Part shown: piece after piece, positions 57,601 to 64,000 of the stretch
How positions within the stretch are numbered: position 1 is the first letter of the stretch
Layout: each line of letters opens with the position of its first letter
Assembly: GCA_945885475.1 (NCBI GenBank)
Contig: CAMCYR010000003.1
Location: 1-64,000, forward strand
Origin: Chitinophaga pinensis
GTDB lineage: Bacteria > Bacteroidota > Bacteroidia > 2-12-FULL-35-15
Length of the DNA stretch: 64,000 nt
Direction: 5' to 3'
Notes under the pieces: model-generated
What the model was told of the DNA's origin: nothing
What the model saw: only the letters and a program-made list of their open reading frames with translations
Databases searched by the model: none
Translations under genes and position numbers: made by a program

Positions 57601-57713
57601 AAATGCTGGAAGAGAAAAAAAGCGGAGCGCCAACTCAAAAACCGGTTATGAAAAGAAAACAATTATTTGAGTGTGATACAATGCAGGAAGATTATTTAGA
57701 GATAGCAGAATAG
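54630..57713 (+). CDS. Exported double amidohydrolase (C-terminal half active-type)
   Basis: 1027 residues from the ATG at 54630, which starts the signal peptide (MKKIILFLLAISYAAAIVAQ). Two amidohydrolase modules. The N-terminal one (about 25-450) has YPGLIDAYTSYGM where active enzymes have HxH, so it has lost its metal ligands. The C-terminal one (about 590-990) keeps GIIDEHSH (about 640), His in ITCHSY and FTHILEG, and the catalytic Asp in AINSDDAEM. It is probably a periplasmic metal-dependent hydrolase of a cyclic amide or peptide-like substrate (imidazolonepropionase/prolidase-like). A second gene (58274) resembles the N-terminal module, and a transposable-type element lies between them. 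TATTTTTG at 54604-54611 matches the -7 promoter element. Confidence 0.88.
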   Translation: MKKIILFLLAISYAAAIVAQETFPVNGTSNKNHVIYAFINAKVIVDADQTIDNGTIVIKDGLIFSVGTKIPIPQGSVIVDLKGKTIYPGLIDAYTSYGMQETKRSSGGGYPQIESNTKGAYGWNQAIKAENDAIKNFTKDTKSAEEYRKLGFGAVLTFQKDGIVRGSGSVVTLSDNRENELILNEKAAAMYSFDKGTSAQDYPSSLMGSIALLRQTYLDASWYKSDKTKKEFNISLDAFNMLQSLPQIFESNDKLNALRADKIGDEFKVKYIIKGSGNEYQRLEDIKSTGCKFIMPVNFPIAYDVEDAYDANYVSLSELKHWEMAPVNLFAMEKNGVVFAITASDLKDKKDFWKNLRKAISFGLSEKQALLSLTSIPAEMLNLSDKIGKLKEGMIANFIITSGNLFDEKTIIYENWIQGNAYKINDYNTIDIRGNYDFSFGPERVLHQLKIEGELDKLKATLHTDTAKAAVNITVSGYSVSMSFNTINSNGTIRLSGNISSDPLKMNGTGQTPDGSWINWSANYSGTVIATVKKDSIKKDSLKKEAIKFGQVIYPFCAYGKQSDEREGFSKYVSDFKTRYDAVLIKHVTVWTNEAEGILKNQDVYITEGRIVRIADDIGAPKLAFAKVIDGTGKHLTAGIIDEHSHIALSSVNEGTQASSAEVRMGDVINSEDINIYRQLSGGVTTSQLLHGSANPIGGQSAIIKLRWGKSPEEMKFERADGFIKFALGENVKQSNWGDVNTIRFPQSRMGVEQVYYDAFTRAKEYEIKQKAYAALSEKAKATAVPFRRDLELEAVAEILNKKRFITCHSYVQSEINMLMHVGDSMGFKVNTFTHILEGYKVADKMKAHEAGASTFSDWWAYKMEVKDAIPYNAALLSKAGIVTAINSDDAEMGRRLNQEAAKAIKYGGLSEEEALKLVTLNPAKLLHIDKKVGSIKVGKDADVVLWSDNPLSVYAKVEKTIIDGQIYFDAEEDVKMRSAIQKERARIIQKMLEEKKSGAPTQKPVMKRKQLFECDTMQEDYLEIAE

Positions 57714-57729
57714 TTCCAACTAACGAAGA

Positions 57730-58260
57730 ATAGGAACGTAGATTTTTATGATGGTTATTATTTTTTAAGATAAAAAAGTATTTATGATTGGAGATAATTA
57801 TAAGCATTCGGACTTAACTAAGAAAATAATAAAAGCTTATTATAATATTTACAATAATCTAGGGCATGGTTTTTTAGAGAAGGTTTATGAAAAAGCTATG
57901 ATTATTGAGTTGAAGAAACAAGGACTAGAATGTGAAACAGAAAAACCAATTGATGTGTTTTATGATAAAATATGTATTGGAAGTTATTTTGCTGACATCA
58001 TTATAGAAAACAAAGTTATCATTGAGTTAAAAGCATGTGAATATTTAATTGAAAAACACGAAATTCAATTAGTCAATTATTTAAAAGCAACAGAAATAGA
58101 AGTTGGATTGTTATTAAACTTTGGAAAGGAAGTAGAATACAAAAGAAAAGTATTATCTAACGATTTTAAAAGAAACATAACCCTAGAAAATATAAAAATA
58201 TCATAAGACACACAGCTATCTTTTTTATCCTAAAAAATCATAAAAGATCTATGTTCCTAT
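57730..58260. mobile_element. 531-bp element with terminal inverted repeats carrying a GxxExxY gene
   Basis: Both ends begin ATAGGAAC. Left end (57730 onward): ATAGGAACGTAGAT, TTTTATGA, then TTTTTTAAGATAAAAAAG. Right end read inward from 58260: ATAGGAACATAGAT, CTTTTATGA, then TTTTTTAGGATAAAAAAG. The ends pair over about 45 nt with one 10-nt insertion in the left copy. The whole internal part is the GxxExxY coding sequence. G+C is low (48 of 180 bases counted by hand inside the gene, 27%), against 22 of 60 in a nearby stretch of the flanking gene. No target-site duplication is obvious. It has no transposase, so movement, if any, needs help in trans. Confidence 0.75.
57784..58206 (+). CDS. GxxExxY protein, predicted PD-(D/E)xK nuclease-like
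   Basis: 140 residues. Name-giving motif G29-x-x-E32-x-x-Y35 (GFLEKVY) on the first helix, Asp71 (YFADIIIENK), then E81-x-K83 (IIELKA), and Q95-x3-Y99 (QLVNYL). The set E/D/ExK/QxxxY is the arrangement of RecB/Cas4-type PD-(D/E)xK nucleases, so DNA cleavage or processing is plausible but not proven for this family. No signal peptide. It is AT-richer than its neighbours and sits exactly between inverted repeats, separating two amidohydrolase genes of the same strand. This points to insertion. Confidence 0.88.
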   Translation: MIGDNYKHSDLTKKIIKAYYNIYNNLGHGFLEKVYEKAMIIELKKQGLECETEKPIDVFYDKICIGSYFADIIIENKVIIELKACEYLIEKHEIQLVNYLKATEIEVGLLLNFGKEVEYKRKVLSNDFKRNITLENIKIS

Positions 58261-58273
58261 CAAACAAAGCACT

Positions 58274-59560
58274 ATGAGAAAATTAATCCTATTAACATTA
58301 CTAGTAACTTCGACTTTCACCTTCGCACAAAAAAGTGTGCTAATCATGAATGGTACAGCACATATCGGGAATGACAGTATCATCCAGAATTCCCTGATAG
58401 GATTGAAAGACGGAAAAATAGTTCTGGTAGCGGATGCTACAACAGCAAAACTCGATAAATCAGCATACGATGAAGTAATAGATGCGGGAGGCAAACATAT
58501 CTACCCGGGATTTATTGCTCCGAATTCAACGCTAGGTCTCACAGAAATTGAATCGGTGAGAGCAACAAACGACTTCAGAGAAACGGGAACAACGTTACCA
58601 AATGTCCGTTCATTGATCGCATATAATACAGATTCAAAAATAATCCCAACCGTTCGGAGCAACGGCGTATTGCTTGCGCAGATAACACCTCGTGGCGGAC
58701 TCGTTTCGGGTACATCGAGTATTGTTACACTCGATGGATGGAACTGGGAAGATGCTGCTTACAAAACGGATGACGGCATTCACATCAATTGGCCAACGAT
58801 ACAAAGTCGGAAGTATTTAGACGAGGACAATATTTATCCGGGGCCCTTTGAAAAAAACAAAGACTATGTCAAACAAACTGATCTATTAAAAAAATTATTT
58901 GCCGACGCAAAAGCATATACTGAAAGTGCGGATAAAGTAGAAGCTAATTTGAGATTTGAAGCAATGAAAGGGATTTTTTCAGGCACTCAAACATTGTTCA
59001 TCCACAGCAATACAGTAAAAGAAATGGTGGAAGCGATTAATTTTGCGAAACAAAACAAAATCTCAAAAGTAGCTATTGTCGGAGGAAAAGAAAGCTGGAT
59101 GATAACAGACCTGTTAAAACAAAATGAAATTGCGGTGATCATTTCCCGTCTGCACGATCTCCCAACCTACCAGGAAGATGATATTGACCTACCCTATAAA
59201 CTTCCCTATTTATTGCAAAAAGGAGGCGTACTTTATTGCTTGAATAACGAAGGAGACATGGAAGCAATGAATACGCGTAATCTTCCATTTTTAGCAGGGA
59301 CAGCCGCAACCTATGGATTAACCAAAGAACAAGCATTGAGATCGATAACACTAAATACGGCAAAGATATTAGGAATTGATAAATCAACAGGAAGTATCGA
59401 ATCGGGGAAAGATGCTACTGTATTTATTTCTACAGGAGATGCCTTGGACATGCGAAGCAACAATGTGGAAAGAGCATTTATAAAAGGAAGAGATATTGAT
59501 CTGAATAACGATCAGAAAGTTTTGTACGAAAAATACAAAACGAAGTATGGGATAAAATAA
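58274..59560 (+). CDS. Exported amidohydrolase-like protein lacking metal ligands
   Basis: 428 residues, signal peptide MRKLILLTLLVTSTFTFAQ. Amidohydrolase fold: early beta-sandwich strands (IIQNSLIGLKDGKIVLVADA), IYPGFIAPNSTLGL where HxH is expected, and a normal C-terminal end (ALRSITLNTAKILGIDKSTG, SIESGKDATVFI). With no HxH it is probably a non-catalytic partner of the larger amidohydrolase upstream, whose N-terminal module has lost the same ligands. Before the element insertion the two genes were probably adjacent. Confidence 0.85.
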   Translation: MRKLILLTLLVTSTFTFAQKSVLIMNGTAHIGNDSIIQNSLIGLKDGKIVLVADATTAKLDKSAYDEVIDAGGKHIYPGFIAPNSTLGLTEIESVRATNDFRETGTTLPNVRSLIAYNTDSKIIPTVRSNGVLLAQITPRGGLVSGTSSIVTLDGWNWEDAAYKTDDGIHINWPTIQSRKYLDEDNIYPGPFEKNKDYVKQTDLLKKLFADAKAYTESADKVEANLRFEAMKGIFSGTQTLFIHSNTVKEMVEAINFAKQNKISKVAIVGGKESWMITDLLKQNEIAVIISRLHDLPTYQEDDIDLPYKLPYLLQKGGVLYCLNNEGDMEAMNTRNLPFLAGTAATYGLTKEQALRSITLNTAKILGIDKSTGSIESGKDATVFISTGDALDMRSNNVERAFIKGRDIDLNNDQKVLYEKYKTKYGIK

Positions 59561-59666
59561 AATCGGCCCTTTGCTTTATAAAAATATTTAATGAAGCTGA
59601 TTATCCCTTAAATAGTTTAGAAGAAGAACAAACAGCGTATAAATCAGTATTTTTGATTGCTTAATT

Positions 59667-60641
59667 TTAACTTTTGAATCCTAATTTCTGTCTTACGCGG
59701 TTCAATGTTACTTTTGCAATTTCCCTTGCCTTGTCGGCACCCTCTTGCAATTTCGAATCCAACTCATTACGGTTATTCATATAATGATCATACGTTGCGC
59801 GTTGCGTTTTAAACGTTTGCAATAAAAGATCATAGAAAGCTGTTTTTGCATGTCCGTATCCATAACCGCCTTTCAGGTAATTTTCGCGCATTTCAGCAAT
59901 TTGAGTTTCACTTGCAATTAATTTATAAAGTGTAAAGACATTACATGTATCCGGATTTTTTGGAGCTTCTAGGGGAGTTGCATCGGTAACAATACTCATT
60001 ATTATTTTTTTTAATTCTTTTTCAGGAAGAAAAATATTAATAAAATTGTTGAGCGACTTACTCATTTTTTTTCCATCAATTCCCGGAATTAGCATCGTAG
60101 CTTCATTCACTTTCCCTTCTGGAATAACAAATACGTCACCGTATGCATTGTTAAATTTTTCAGCAATATCACGCGTCATTTCCAAATGCTGCATCTGATC
60201 TTTACCGACAGGAACTAAATGCGCATCATACAAAATAATATCCGCAGCCATCAAAACAGGATAGGTAAACAAACCAGCATTAACATCCGATAAGCGTTCC
60301 GATTTATCTTTGAAAGAATGTGCATTCGCAAGCATGGGAAAGGGAGTAAAACAATTCAAATACCAGGCAAGTTCGCACACTTCAGGAACATCACTTTGGC
60401 GATAGAATATATTTTTATCCGTATCGAAACCAAAAGCTAACCAGGTTGCAGCTACAGCATCCGTACTTTCTTTTATCAAAACAGCATCTTTAATTGTTGT
60501 CAGTGCATGCAGATCAGCGATAAAAAAAAGCGATTCATTGCCTGCTTGTTCCGACATTTTTATGGCAGGAACAATTGCACCTAAAATATTTCCTAAATGA
60601 GGAATGTTTGTACTCTGAACCCCTGTAAGTATCCTTGACAT
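59667..60641 (-). CDS. trpS: Tryptophanyl-tRNA synthetase
   Basis: 324 residues. Class I signatures PHLGN (14-18) and GKKMSKSLNNF (about 188-198), with YPVLMAADIILYDAHLVPVG between. Charges tRNA-Trp. Length normal. It is divergent from plsC. TATCTTTA in the intergenic region (minus strand) is one mismatch from the -7 consensus. Confidence 0.97.
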   Translation of the reverse strand: MSRILTGVQSTNIPHLGNILGAIVPAIKMSEQAGNESLFFIADLHALTTIKDAVLIKESTDAVAATWLAFGFDTDKNIFYRQSDVPEVCELAWYLNCFTPFPMLANAHSFKDKSERLSDVNAGLFTYPVLMAADIILYDAHLVPVGKDQMQHLEMTRDIAEKFNNAYGDVFVIPEGKVNEATMLIPGIDGKKMSKSLNNFINIFLPEKELKKIIMSIVTDATPLEAPKNPDTCNVFTLYKLIASETQIAEMRENYLKGGYGYGHAKTAFYDLLLQTFKTQRATYDHYMNNRNELDSKLQEGADKAREIAKVTLNRVRQKLGFKS

Positions 60642-60742
60642 CCTATTAATTATTGGTTATTAGCTGTAAAACTAGGACGTAAAGATACGGTTTATTTAAA
60701 ACCAATAAAACAGCATTAAAATTTCATATCTTTGTTTTGCTC

Positions 60743-61531
60743 ATGAAATACCTGATAGTGATACCACGAACACTTTGGAAACTCTTGTTTCTGCTCAATT
60801 TTGTTTTGGGGTTGATTCTATTATATCCTTTATTCTTTATTTTTCTTTCGAAAGAAGTGTGGTTTCCGCATGCTTTCAAATTAAAAAAATTCTGGGCGAG
60901 ATGGATCTTATTTGTTCCGGGTATCTCAATAAAAGTTACGCACGAGATTCCGCCGTCCAAACTACCCCAGCCAGCGGTATATTGCGCCAACCATTCCTCC
61001 TATTTAGACATTTCGATCAGTTATTTATTGATTCCGAATTACTATGTATTCATGGGAAAACAAGAACTAGGTAAAATTCCTTTGTTCAAGATATTCTTTA
61101 GAAAAATGAATATACTTGTCGACAGAGGAAGCAATAAATCATCGCACAGAGCATTTCTGAGAGCCGGTCAGGAGATCGACAAAGGCAACAGTACTTTTCT
61201 TTATCCTGAAGGAGGAATTTCAAGCAATGGAAAATTAAGAGGATTTAAAAACGGAGCCTTTAAACTGGCGATCGAAAAACAAGTCCCGATTATTCCGATC
61301 ACCTACCTGAACAATTGGAAAATATTACAAAATGGCGGCTTTTTTAAATCGTATGGCCGTCCGGGAGTTTCTAGAATCATTGTACACAAACCAATTTCAA
61401 CGGTTGGTATGATAGAGAATGATTTACTATCTTTGAAAACAAAAGTGTATGGTATTATTTCGGAAGAATTGGAAAAATACAACCAGAACGATCGATCAGG
61501 TTCGAAAAAAACAGAAAATGAAAATAGATAA
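60743..61531 (+). CDS. plsC: 1-acyl-sn-glycerol-3-phosphate acyltransferase
   Basis: 262 residues from the ATG at 60743 (TTG two codons upstream is in frame). An N-terminal hydrophobic hairpin precedes the acyltransferase domain: NHSSYLD (the HX4D motif, about residue 90), a GKQELGKIPLFK region, YPEGGISSNGKLRGFKNGAF and IPITYLN. Makes phosphatidic acid at the inner membrane. The TATCTTTG -7 element (60727-60734) is only 8 nt from the ATG, so the mRNA leader is short. gatC starts inside its 3' end. Confidence 0.92.
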   Translation: MKYLIVIPRTLWKLLFLLNFVLGLILLYPLFFIFLSKEVWFPHAFKLKKFWARWILFVPGISIKVTHEIPPSKLPQPAVYCANHSSYLDISISYLLIPNYYVFMGKQELGKIPLFKIFFRKMNILVDRGSNKSSHRAFLRAGQEIDKGNSTFLYPEGGISSNGKLRGFKNGAFKLAIEKQVPIIPITYLNNWKILQNGGFFKSYGRPGVSRIIVHKPISTVGMIENDLLSLKTKVYGIISEELEKYNQNDRSGSKKTENENR

Positions 61532-61811
61532 TGTAACAGTAGATAAGATTGCACATCTTGCCCGACTTGAATTCGAGAACGAAGCAAAAGAGCAGATCAA
61601 AAAAGACATGAACAACATGCTAGGCTTTATCGAAAAGCTGAATGAATTAGACACAACGGATGTTGAACCATTGATCTATATGAGTGATGAAGTGAATGTA
61701 TTACGTGAAGATGATGTGAAGCACGACATCAGCCAGGACGACGCATTAAAGAACGCACCGAAGCACGACTCCGATTATTTCAAAGTTCCTAAAGTGATTG
61801 AGAAGGCATAA
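61518..61811 (+). CDS. gatC: Asp/Glu-tRNA(Asn/Gln) amidotransferase subunit C
   Basis: 97 residues from the ATG at 61518, which overlaps the plsC end by 14 nt, so translation is probably coupled. Family pattern: VDKIAHLARLEFENEAKEQI, MLGFIEKLNELDTTDVEPL, and a VLREDDV motif. It stabilises GatA in the GatCAB complex. The gatA and gatB genes are not in the window. Confidence 0.95.
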   Translation: MKIDNVTVDKIAHLARLEFENEAKEQIKKDMNNMLGFIEKLNELDTTDVEPLIYMSDEVNVLREDDVKHDISQDDALKNAPKHDSDYFKVPKVIEKA

Positions 61812-61931
61812 AATACGGCTAACTTTTTCGACTCGATTTTATTACCCAGAAACTATTTGTCGTTTCCCTTTCGGCAGCCCCAAAGTTTTAATTCGTATTT
61901 TAATTCTTTGTTATCTGTGATTACCTCCATA

Positions 61932-62363
61932 CTATAAGCACTTTTTATTTGCCGTTTTCGCTCTGTAAAATGTTTGTGCTGATAATTTACGTTTGGTTAT
62001 CTCGCCATTTTGCTTGACCGAAATGGTTATATTTTCAATAACTATTTTCTGTGGTCTCGGTTCACCATTAAAAAGCGGCTTGCCATAATTCGTATTTAAT
62101 AAATTAAGACAGCGAGGTTCCTGTTGTAATTCAATAATCTTCCCATTTACATAAACAAATGCAGAAAATGATAAAATAGACGCATCTTTTTGCCCTTCAC
62201 CGTCCTTTAGCAGACTTAAAATCGGAATTGCGCTAACGGCCCCATCTGGTATGGTATCTCCGCCAGTAAAGCAACCGATATATATACTATAGCCAGATTT
62301 ATTTTGCGCAAACGAAAAGTAACAAATCAATGCAAAAGATAGAGTGGTAAGAATTTTTTTCAT
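61932..62363 (-). CDS. Small exported protein of unknown function
   Basis: 143 residues, signal peptide MKKILTTLSFALICYFSFAQ. The mature part is beta-rich with Cys in IGCFTGGD and EPRCLN. The stretch PQKIVIENITISVKQNGE followed by RKLSAQTFYR faintly recalls the C-terminal beta domain of GldM, but too weakly to assign. It lies about 50 nt downstream of hemB on the same strand. Confidence 0.7.
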   Translation of the reverse strand: MKKILTTLSFALICYFSFAQNKSGYSIYIGCFTGGDTIPDGAVSAIPILSLLKDGEGQKDASILSFSAFVYVNGKIIELQQEPRCLNLLNTNYGKPLFNGEPRPQKIVIENITISVKQNGEITKRKLSAQTFYRAKTANKKCL

Positions 62364-62410
62364 AAAATAAACCTAGGTAATAAAATCAATTTAAACAAAA
62401 TTTAACCAAA

Positions 62411-63382
62411 TCAAATCCATCCTTTCTCAAAAATATCTTTCGTGTGATACGTAATAATGATGTTTGCTCCAGCTCTTGCAAAAGCATACATATTTTCCAT
62501 TACAATTTTTTGCTCATCGATCCAGCCTTTTTGGGCAGCCGCCTTTACCATAGAATATTCACCGGAAACATTGTAACAAGCGATTGGTAAAAGTGTATGC
62601 TGTCTTAAATTAAAGATCACATCCATATAAGCCAAAGCAGGTTTTACCATTAAAATATCTGCTCCTTCCGCCTCATCCAAAAGCCCCTCTGTCATCGATT
62701 CATTTCCATTGCGATGATCCATCTGATACGACTTACGATCACCTTTTTGCGGAGCAGAATCTGCTGCTTCGCGAAACGGACCGTAATAAGCAGATGCATA
62801 TTTTATAGAATACGACATGATGGCCGTATTCTCAAAACCATTTTTATCTAGCAAAGAGCGCATCGCGGCAATTCTTCCATCCATCATATCACTAGGCGCA
62901 ACCATATCTGAACCCGCTTGTGCGTGCGCCAATGCCATTTTTGCTAATACTTCCACAGAAGAATCGTTGTGTACATATTCATCGTGCAAAATTCCACAAT
63001 GTCCATGTGTTGTATATGCACACACACAAACATCCGTGATCACATACAGCGTATCACCAAACTTCTCCTTCAGCGCTTTTACTGCTTTCACAACGATAGA
63101 GTTATTGCTGAAGGAAGAACTGGCGTCTACTGTTTTATGTTCACCAACACCAAAAAGTAAAATTTTATTAATCCCAATCTGCAGGCCGTGTTCAACAGCT
63201 TTCAACAATTCGTCAACCGAATAATGATTGATCCCTGGCATGGCATCAATCGGATGAATCACTTTTTCACCATCCACTACAAAGTAAGGATAGATAAACA
63301 TATCTTTTGAAAGACGAGTTTCAGCAACCATTTCACGAACAATTGCATTTTTTCTGAGTCTGCGGGGGCGTTGTGTTATCAT
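62411..63382 (-). CDS. hemB: Porphobilinogen synthase (delta-aminolevulinate dehydratase)
   Basis: 323 residues. Zinc-binding cysteines in DVCVCAYTTHGHCG (about 116-129), so it is the Zn type. Schiff-base lysines in SIKYASAYYGPF (about 194) and MVKPALAY (about 246). Condenses two 5-aminolevulinate molecules in haem synthesis. hemD lies upstream on the same strand, separated by a short inverted-repeat element that may now interrupt the operon. Confidence 0.97.
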   Translation of the reverse strand: MITQRPRRLRKNAIVREMVAETRLSKDMFIYPYFVVDGEKVIHPIDAMPGINHYSVDELLKAVEHGLQIGINKILLFGVGEHKTVDASSSFSNNSIVVKAVKALKEKFGDTLYVITDVCVCAYTTHGHCGILHDEYVHNDSSVEVLAKMALAHAQAGSDMVAPSDMMDGRIAAMRSLLDKNGFENTAIMSYSIKYASAYYGPFREAADSAPQKGDRKSYQMDHRNGNESMTEGLLDEAEGADILMVKPALAYMDVIFNLRQHTLLPIACYNVSGEYSMVKAAAQKGWIDEQKIVMENMYAFARAGANIIITYHTKDIFEKGWI

Positions 63383-63394
63383 GTGCTACGTATT

Positions 63395-63535
63395 ATTGGA
63401 ACGCGGATTTTTTATGATGGTTATGATAAAATATGATTTTTTCTGTGTTGGTTTATGATAACTTATAATTTTCTTAACGCATTAAATATTTTATCATTTT
63501 CAATCATAAAAATCTTAACAAATCTTCGTTCCTAT
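63395..63535. mobile_element. 141-bp empty inverted-repeat element (MITE-like)
   Basis: Ends match those of the GxxExxY element: the left end from 63395 reads ATTGGAACGCGGAT then TTTTTATGATGG; the right end read inward from 63535 reads ATAGGAACGAAGAT then TTGTTAAGAT. Both continue into ATGATAAAATAT-type sequence, so the copy is largely palindromic. It has no open frame and fills the hemD-hemB gap. It could be a deletion derivative mobilised by the same machinery, or a folding transcript element. Confidence 0.7.
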
Positions 63536-63541
63536 TCTATC

Positions 63542-64000
63542 TTATTGAATTCCGAAAACCGCTTCTGCTAATCCAACTTCATCGAATGATGCTGGCAGCA
63601 AACAATTTTCAATTTTATATTCTAGTAATTTTTTCTCAGTTGATTTTCCGATTGCGATCACTTTTTGCGAAGCAGAGATCTTTCCTTTTTCAAAAAAAGA
63701 TTCAACGTTTGACGGACTTGTAAACACTAAAACTTCAGTATCCGGAAGTGTTGCATTTTCTTTTTTTACTGTTTCATAAACAACCAGGTCCGTAAGTTTA
63801 GTGGCGTCTTCAAATTGTTGCTGAATAGTGCGGAGTCCACCTTTCGCCTGAGGAAACAAGACGGTTTGATCACCAACCGTTTTAGCGAATTTTTTTCCCA
63901 CCACTTTTGTATCCGGCACAGAGCCGACAAAAGCTGCGTTTCTGTTGTGTTTTCTCAACTCCTGTTCGGTTGATTTTCCAATCACTCCAAATTTAGTTTT
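63542..64000 (-). CDS. hemD: Uroporphyrinogen-III synthase, N-terminus outside window
   Basis: The last 152 residues are visible; the frame is open to the right edge, where GTG (63985) is an internal Val rather than the start. Features fitting HemD: IGKSTEQELRKH, ASQKVIAIGKSTEKKLLEY and VLVFTSPSNVESFFEKGK. The fold is bilobal and poorly conserved, so assignment rests on these motifs plus the adjacent hemB. It cyclises hydroxymethylbilane. The upstream part may be a separate gene start or a fusion to hemC. Confidence 0.85.
   Translation of the reverse strand, partial: KTKFGVIGKSTEQELRKHNRNAAFVGSVPDTKVVGKKFAKTVGDQTVLFPQAKGGLRTIQQQFEDATKLTDLVVYETVKKENATLPDTEVLVFTSPSNVESFFEKGKISASQKVIAIGKSTEKKLLEYKIENCLLPASFDEVGLAEAVFGIQ

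Noticed and set aside
57720-58270. Toxin-antitoxin locus around the GxxExxY gene
   Set aside because: There is a single gene between the inverted repeats; no second small frame with its own start is present.

Overview
The window looks like a chromosomal segment of an AT-rich Bacteroidota bacterium, most likely of the Cytophagales/Sphingobacteriales kind. The reasons are secreted proteins with type IX secretion (T9SS) C-terminal domains and Ig-like/PKD repeats, a TonB-dependent receptor with a carboxypeptidase-like N-terminal domain, DUF4296, DUF1571, CCDC81-like HU plus SPOR, SDR-type threonine dehydrogenase, QVH-type dihydroorotase and promoters of the TTTG-N19-TAnnTTTG type. The species cannot be fixed from sequence alone. 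No rRNA, tRNA or CRISPR array was seen.

Layout. 1-4469: 5' part of a giant secreted repeat protein (minus strand, runs off the left edge). 4995-13258: a surface and signalling block, with a stand-alone receiver, a T9SS beta-helix/Ig/PKD protein and a TonB-dependent receptor on the minus strand, divergent from a PhoB/PhoR-like response regulator and histidine kinase on the plus strand. The shared promoter region carries TTAA boxes at exact 11-bp spacing. 13259-17836: DUF4296 lipoprotein, SDR, VOC protein, B12/radical SAM protein and a small unknown. 17871-21333: acyltransferase, dihydroorotase and dolichyl-phosphate-mannose-type glycosyltransferase. 21736-31025: acetyl-CoA synthetase, a lipoprotein, proC, an SRPBCC protein, and the 2-oxoglutarate dehydrogenase E2 and E1 genes. 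31137-35793: a compact minus-strand run of RND transporter, rfbA, polyprenyl synthase and 2Fe-2S ferredoxin. 35815-36300: an overlooked decayed gene (DUF5686 type). 36302-44372: trhO, threonine dehydrogenase, MORN protein, cysS, GT9, thioesterase, hemJ and a SPOR protein. 44521-54515: kdsB, tandem DUF1571/LysM genes, polA, L,D-transpeptidase, hflX and a SirB-cytochrome c fusion. 54630-59560: two amidohydrolase genes separated by a 531-bp element with terminal inverted repeats that carries a GxxExxY nuclease-like gene. 59667-64000: trpS, plsC-gatC, a small exported protein, hemB and hemD, with a second, 141-bp empty copy of the same inverted-repeat family between hemD and hemB.

Most genes are housekeeping: TCA cycle, acetate activation, haem, LPS precursors, isoprenoids, aminoacyl-tRNA supply and DNA repair. 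The accessory content is the receptor/secreted-protein/two-component block and the inverted-repeat elements. The observation most worth following is the element family: a coding copy with a predicted PD-(D/E)xK nuclease, and a non-coding relative 5 kb away sharing the same ends. Second is the phased TTAA operator between the receptor and the two-component genes. Third is the pseudogene at 35815-36300, which is readable in one frame despite several nonsense codons.
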